Both the position numbers and the translations under genes were made by a program. Shown one piece after another: positions 42,564 through 44,343 of a stretch of 44,343 nt of DNA; the first letter of the stretch is position 1; every line of letters starts with the position of its first letter. The DNA is from Flavimaricola sp. (GTDB lineage Bacteria > Pseudomonadota > Alphaproteobacteria > Rhodobacterales > Rhodobacteraceae): assembly GCA_020629175.1 (NCBI GenBank), contig JAHDDU010000020.1:1-44343 (forward strand), written 5' to 3'. Below the pieces are notes generated by a model. That model was not told the DNA's origin. It worked only from the letters and a program-made list of their open reading frames with translations, and did no database searches.

Positions 42564-43894
42564 TTCTGCAAATAGACCTCAAGGCTGTCGTCGAGTGCAT
42601 CTTTCCAAGGTGTATGATGCTTGGGCGCCATCGTGCCCGTGATAACTGATTTATAGCCGTTGTCGCGGAACGTCATGATGCCCTTCTTCTTGTGGCCCTT
42701 CCATTCCTTAAAGGCCTGGCAGGCACCCTCCACGTCAAAGGTGGGGTAGTCGGTCTCTTCGATCAGCTCCTTGATATAGTCGCCCTGATACCAGATCGCG
42801 TCATAGTCATCTTCGCCCGCATCCTCTCGTGCCACGCGGTCGGCAACATCCGCTTCCATCGCGGCCCTGTCTGGCATTGTGATCCGGCCCATGATCACAT
42901 CGCGCACCCACCAGGCCTGCGCGTCGAACATGTTGAAGGTGAACCATTGGTCCTGCATCCCGATGTAGAACAGATCGGGATCACCCACATAGGCCACACC
43001 TTTGTAGAGGTCTGCCGTTGCCAGCCGGTTGGCCGTTTTCAGGCGCAGGCTGTCGGGCATAAAAGGGAAGTGGTGTTTGTAGCCCGTGCACAGGATCACC
43101 GCGTCCACGTCCTTGGTTGTACCGTCTTTGAAAGTTGCCGTGTTGCCCTCGACCTTTTGCAGCAGTGGTACCTCTTGCCAATTGTCGGGCCAGTCATAGC
43201 CCATGGCCGCGGTGCGGTGGCTGACGGTGATGGACTTGGCGCCGTACTTCCAGCACTGGCTGCCGATGTCTTCGGCGGAATAACTGGTGCCGACAATCAG
43301 GATATCTTTGCCAGCAAATTCCATCGCATCGCGGAAATCATGGGCGTGCAGCACGCGGCCCTTGAACGTGTCAAAGCCTTCGAAATAGGGCACATTTGGT
43401 GTACTAAAGTGACCTGTGCAGACGATAACATGGTCAAACTCGGATGTGCTGACCGCATCCGCAGGCAGGTCGCAAACGGTGACGGCGAATTTATCACCAA
43501 CCTTTTCAACGCCGCGCACTGCGTGGTTAAACTTGATCCAATCGCGCACGCCGGCTTTCTTTACCCGGCCTTCGATATAGTCGAATAGGACCGCGCGCGG
43601 GGGATAGCTCGCGATCTGTTTGCCGAAATGCTCCTCAAAGGAATAATCCGCAAACTCTAGGCCTTCTTTGGGGCCGTTGGACCACAGATAGCGATACATC
43701 GAGCCGTGCACAGGCTCGCCGTACTCATCAAGTCCAGTCCGCCATGTGTAATTCCACAGACCACCCCAGTTGGATTGCTTTTCATAGCAAACAATTTCAG
43801 GGATCTCCGCGCCCGCCGCTTGCGCCGATTGGAAGGCGCGCAATTGCGCAAGGCCTGAGGGTCCAGCTCCGATTACTGCGATGCGCTTTGTCAT
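42560..43894 (-). CDS. tmm: Trimethylamine monooxygenase (flavin-containing)
   Basis: About 444 residues, the usual length of Roseobacter Tmm. The FAD motif GAGPSG starts at residue 9, followed by [20 protein letters not shown]. The FMO region [11 protein letters not shown] lies mid-protein. The NADPH motif [10 protein letters not shown] and the late [17 protein letters not shown] and [20 protein letters not shown] are strongly like Tmm of Roseovarius and Ruegeria. The enzyme oxidises trimethylamine to its N-oxide using NADPH and oxygen in the cytoplasm. I choose the ATG at 43894, after GGGGA, over 43957. It is divergent from the partial membrane-protein gene at 44048 and convergent with doc. 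Confidence 0.93.
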   Translation of the reverse strand: MTKRIAVIGAGPSGLAQLRAFQSAQAAGAEIPEIVCYEKQSNWGGLWNYTWRTGLDEYGEPVHGSMYRYLWSNGPKEGLEFADYSFEEHFGKQIASYPPRAVLFDYIEGRVKKAGVRDWIKFNHAVRGVEKVGDKFAVTVCDLPADAVSTSEFDHVIVCTGHFSTPNVPYFEGFDTFKGRVLHAHDFRDAMEFAGKDILIVGTSYSAEDIGSQCWKYGAKSITVSHRTAAMGYDWPDNWQEVPLLQKVEGNTATFKDGTTKDVDAVILCTGYKHHFPFMPDSLRLKTANRLATADLYKGVAYVGDPDLFYIGMQDQWFTFNMFDAQAWWVRDVIMGRITMPDRAAMEADVADRVAREDAGEDDYDAIWYQGDYIKELIEETDYPTFDVEGACQAFKEWKGHKKKGIMTFRDNGYKSVITGTMAPKHHTPWKDALDDSLEVYLQN

Positions 43895-44047
43895 ATCTGT
43901 GTCCCCGCTAAGTGTCTCGTTACATCGAGTGGACCCGATGCAGCCCATGACAGTCAATAATTTTTCTTCTCAGTGAAACGACTTGCGGAAAAACATTGCT
44001 CCTGAGAGAAATATCGGTCCCAATGCCCAAAAGCGGGAGGGGACACG

Positions 44048-44343
44048 ATGGAAGAGAGACAGACTCCAAGTTGGAGCTTTTGGGTCATCGCGGGATTGGG
44101 CTTTGTCTGGAGCGCTATGGGATGTGCTAACTTTGTGATTCAGATGCGCCCGGCAAACCTCGAGAATTTTCCGGGCGTCATACAAGAGCTTGTCAGCACC
44201 CGGCCCGGTTGGGCGACGGCAGCCTTTGCCGCGGCTGTCTTTGGCGGAGCGATCGGATGTTTGCTGTTGCTGATGAAACGCAAGCTCTCGGTCCCAGTTC
44301 TTGGCCTTTCCCTTTTGGGAGTGGCGCTCACTGTGCTGCATGT
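44048..44343 (+). CDS. Partial membrane protein of unknown function, cut by the right edge
   Basis: The first 98 residues of a frame that stays open to the window end. It begins with MEERQTPSWSFW, with GGAGG about eight bases before the ATG. Three hydrophobic segments are visible (FWVIAGLGFVWSAMGCANFV, WATAAFAAAVFGGAIGCLLL, VPVLGLSLLGVALTVLH), so it is probably a small four-helix inner-membrane protein. It is divergent from tmm across about 150 bases and may share its promoter region. I do not recognise the family. Confidence 0.7.
   Translation, partial: MEERQTPSWSFWVIAGLGFVWSAMGCANFVIQMRPANLENFPGVIQELVSTRPGWATAAFAAAVFGGAIGCLLLLMKRKLSVPVLGLSLLGVALTVLH

Overview
The window looks like part of an extrachromosomal replicon (plasmid or chromid) of a marine Rhodobacteraceae (Roseobacter-group) alphaproteobacterium. 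The reasons are a complete rep/parA/parB module near the middle, a GC-rich codon pattern, and Roseobacter-style genes for methylated amines: a trimethylamine monooxygenase (tmm), a TMAO demethylase (tdm), a betaine/TMAO-type ABC transporter, and the C-terminal end of a dimethylamine mono-oxygenase haem subunit at the left edge. These would form a route TMA -> TMAO -> DMA -> MMA, split across three places in the window. No tRNA, rRNA, CRISPR array or insertion sequence was recognised. Left part (1-14.1 kb): the DUF3445 end; an XRE-cupin regulator; a GlxA/AraC-type activator directly upstream of a 1068-residue fusion of a cobalamin reductive dehalogenase with a phthalate-dioxygenase-reductase-like electron supply domain; then an unfamiliar block with a YcaO protein, a 164-residue unknown, a SARP/CadC-like TPR regulator, a structured intergenic element, a haloperoxidase-fold protein that has lost its vanadate-binding residues, and a small unknown. 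A minus-strand operon follows: a phosphopantetheinyl transferase, galT and galK. Middle part (14.1-26.9 kb): an ABC transporter for a quaternary amine or TMAO (binding protein, ATPase, fused double permease), an SLC13-type carrier, a serralysin-like RTX metalloprotease with 86-residue tandem repeats, and the replication/partition module with an origin-like region carrying iteron-like GGCACCT repeats between rep and parA. Right part (26.9-44.3 kb): UDP-sulfoquinovose synthase followed by a BcsB-like periplasmic protein and a membrane GT2 synthase (a candidate sulfonated polysaccharide system); a TRAP transporter with an aldehyde dehydrogenase and an SDR (a catabolic operon of unknown substrate); a DMT exporter; tdm coupled to a secreted unknown; an AbrB-type antitoxin with Doc toxin; tmm; and the start of a membrane protein cut by the right edge. 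The strongest candidates for something new are the sqdB/BcsB-like/GT2 locus, the self-sufficient reductive dehalogenase next to a GlxA-type regulator, and the YcaO plus pseudo-haloperoxidase block.
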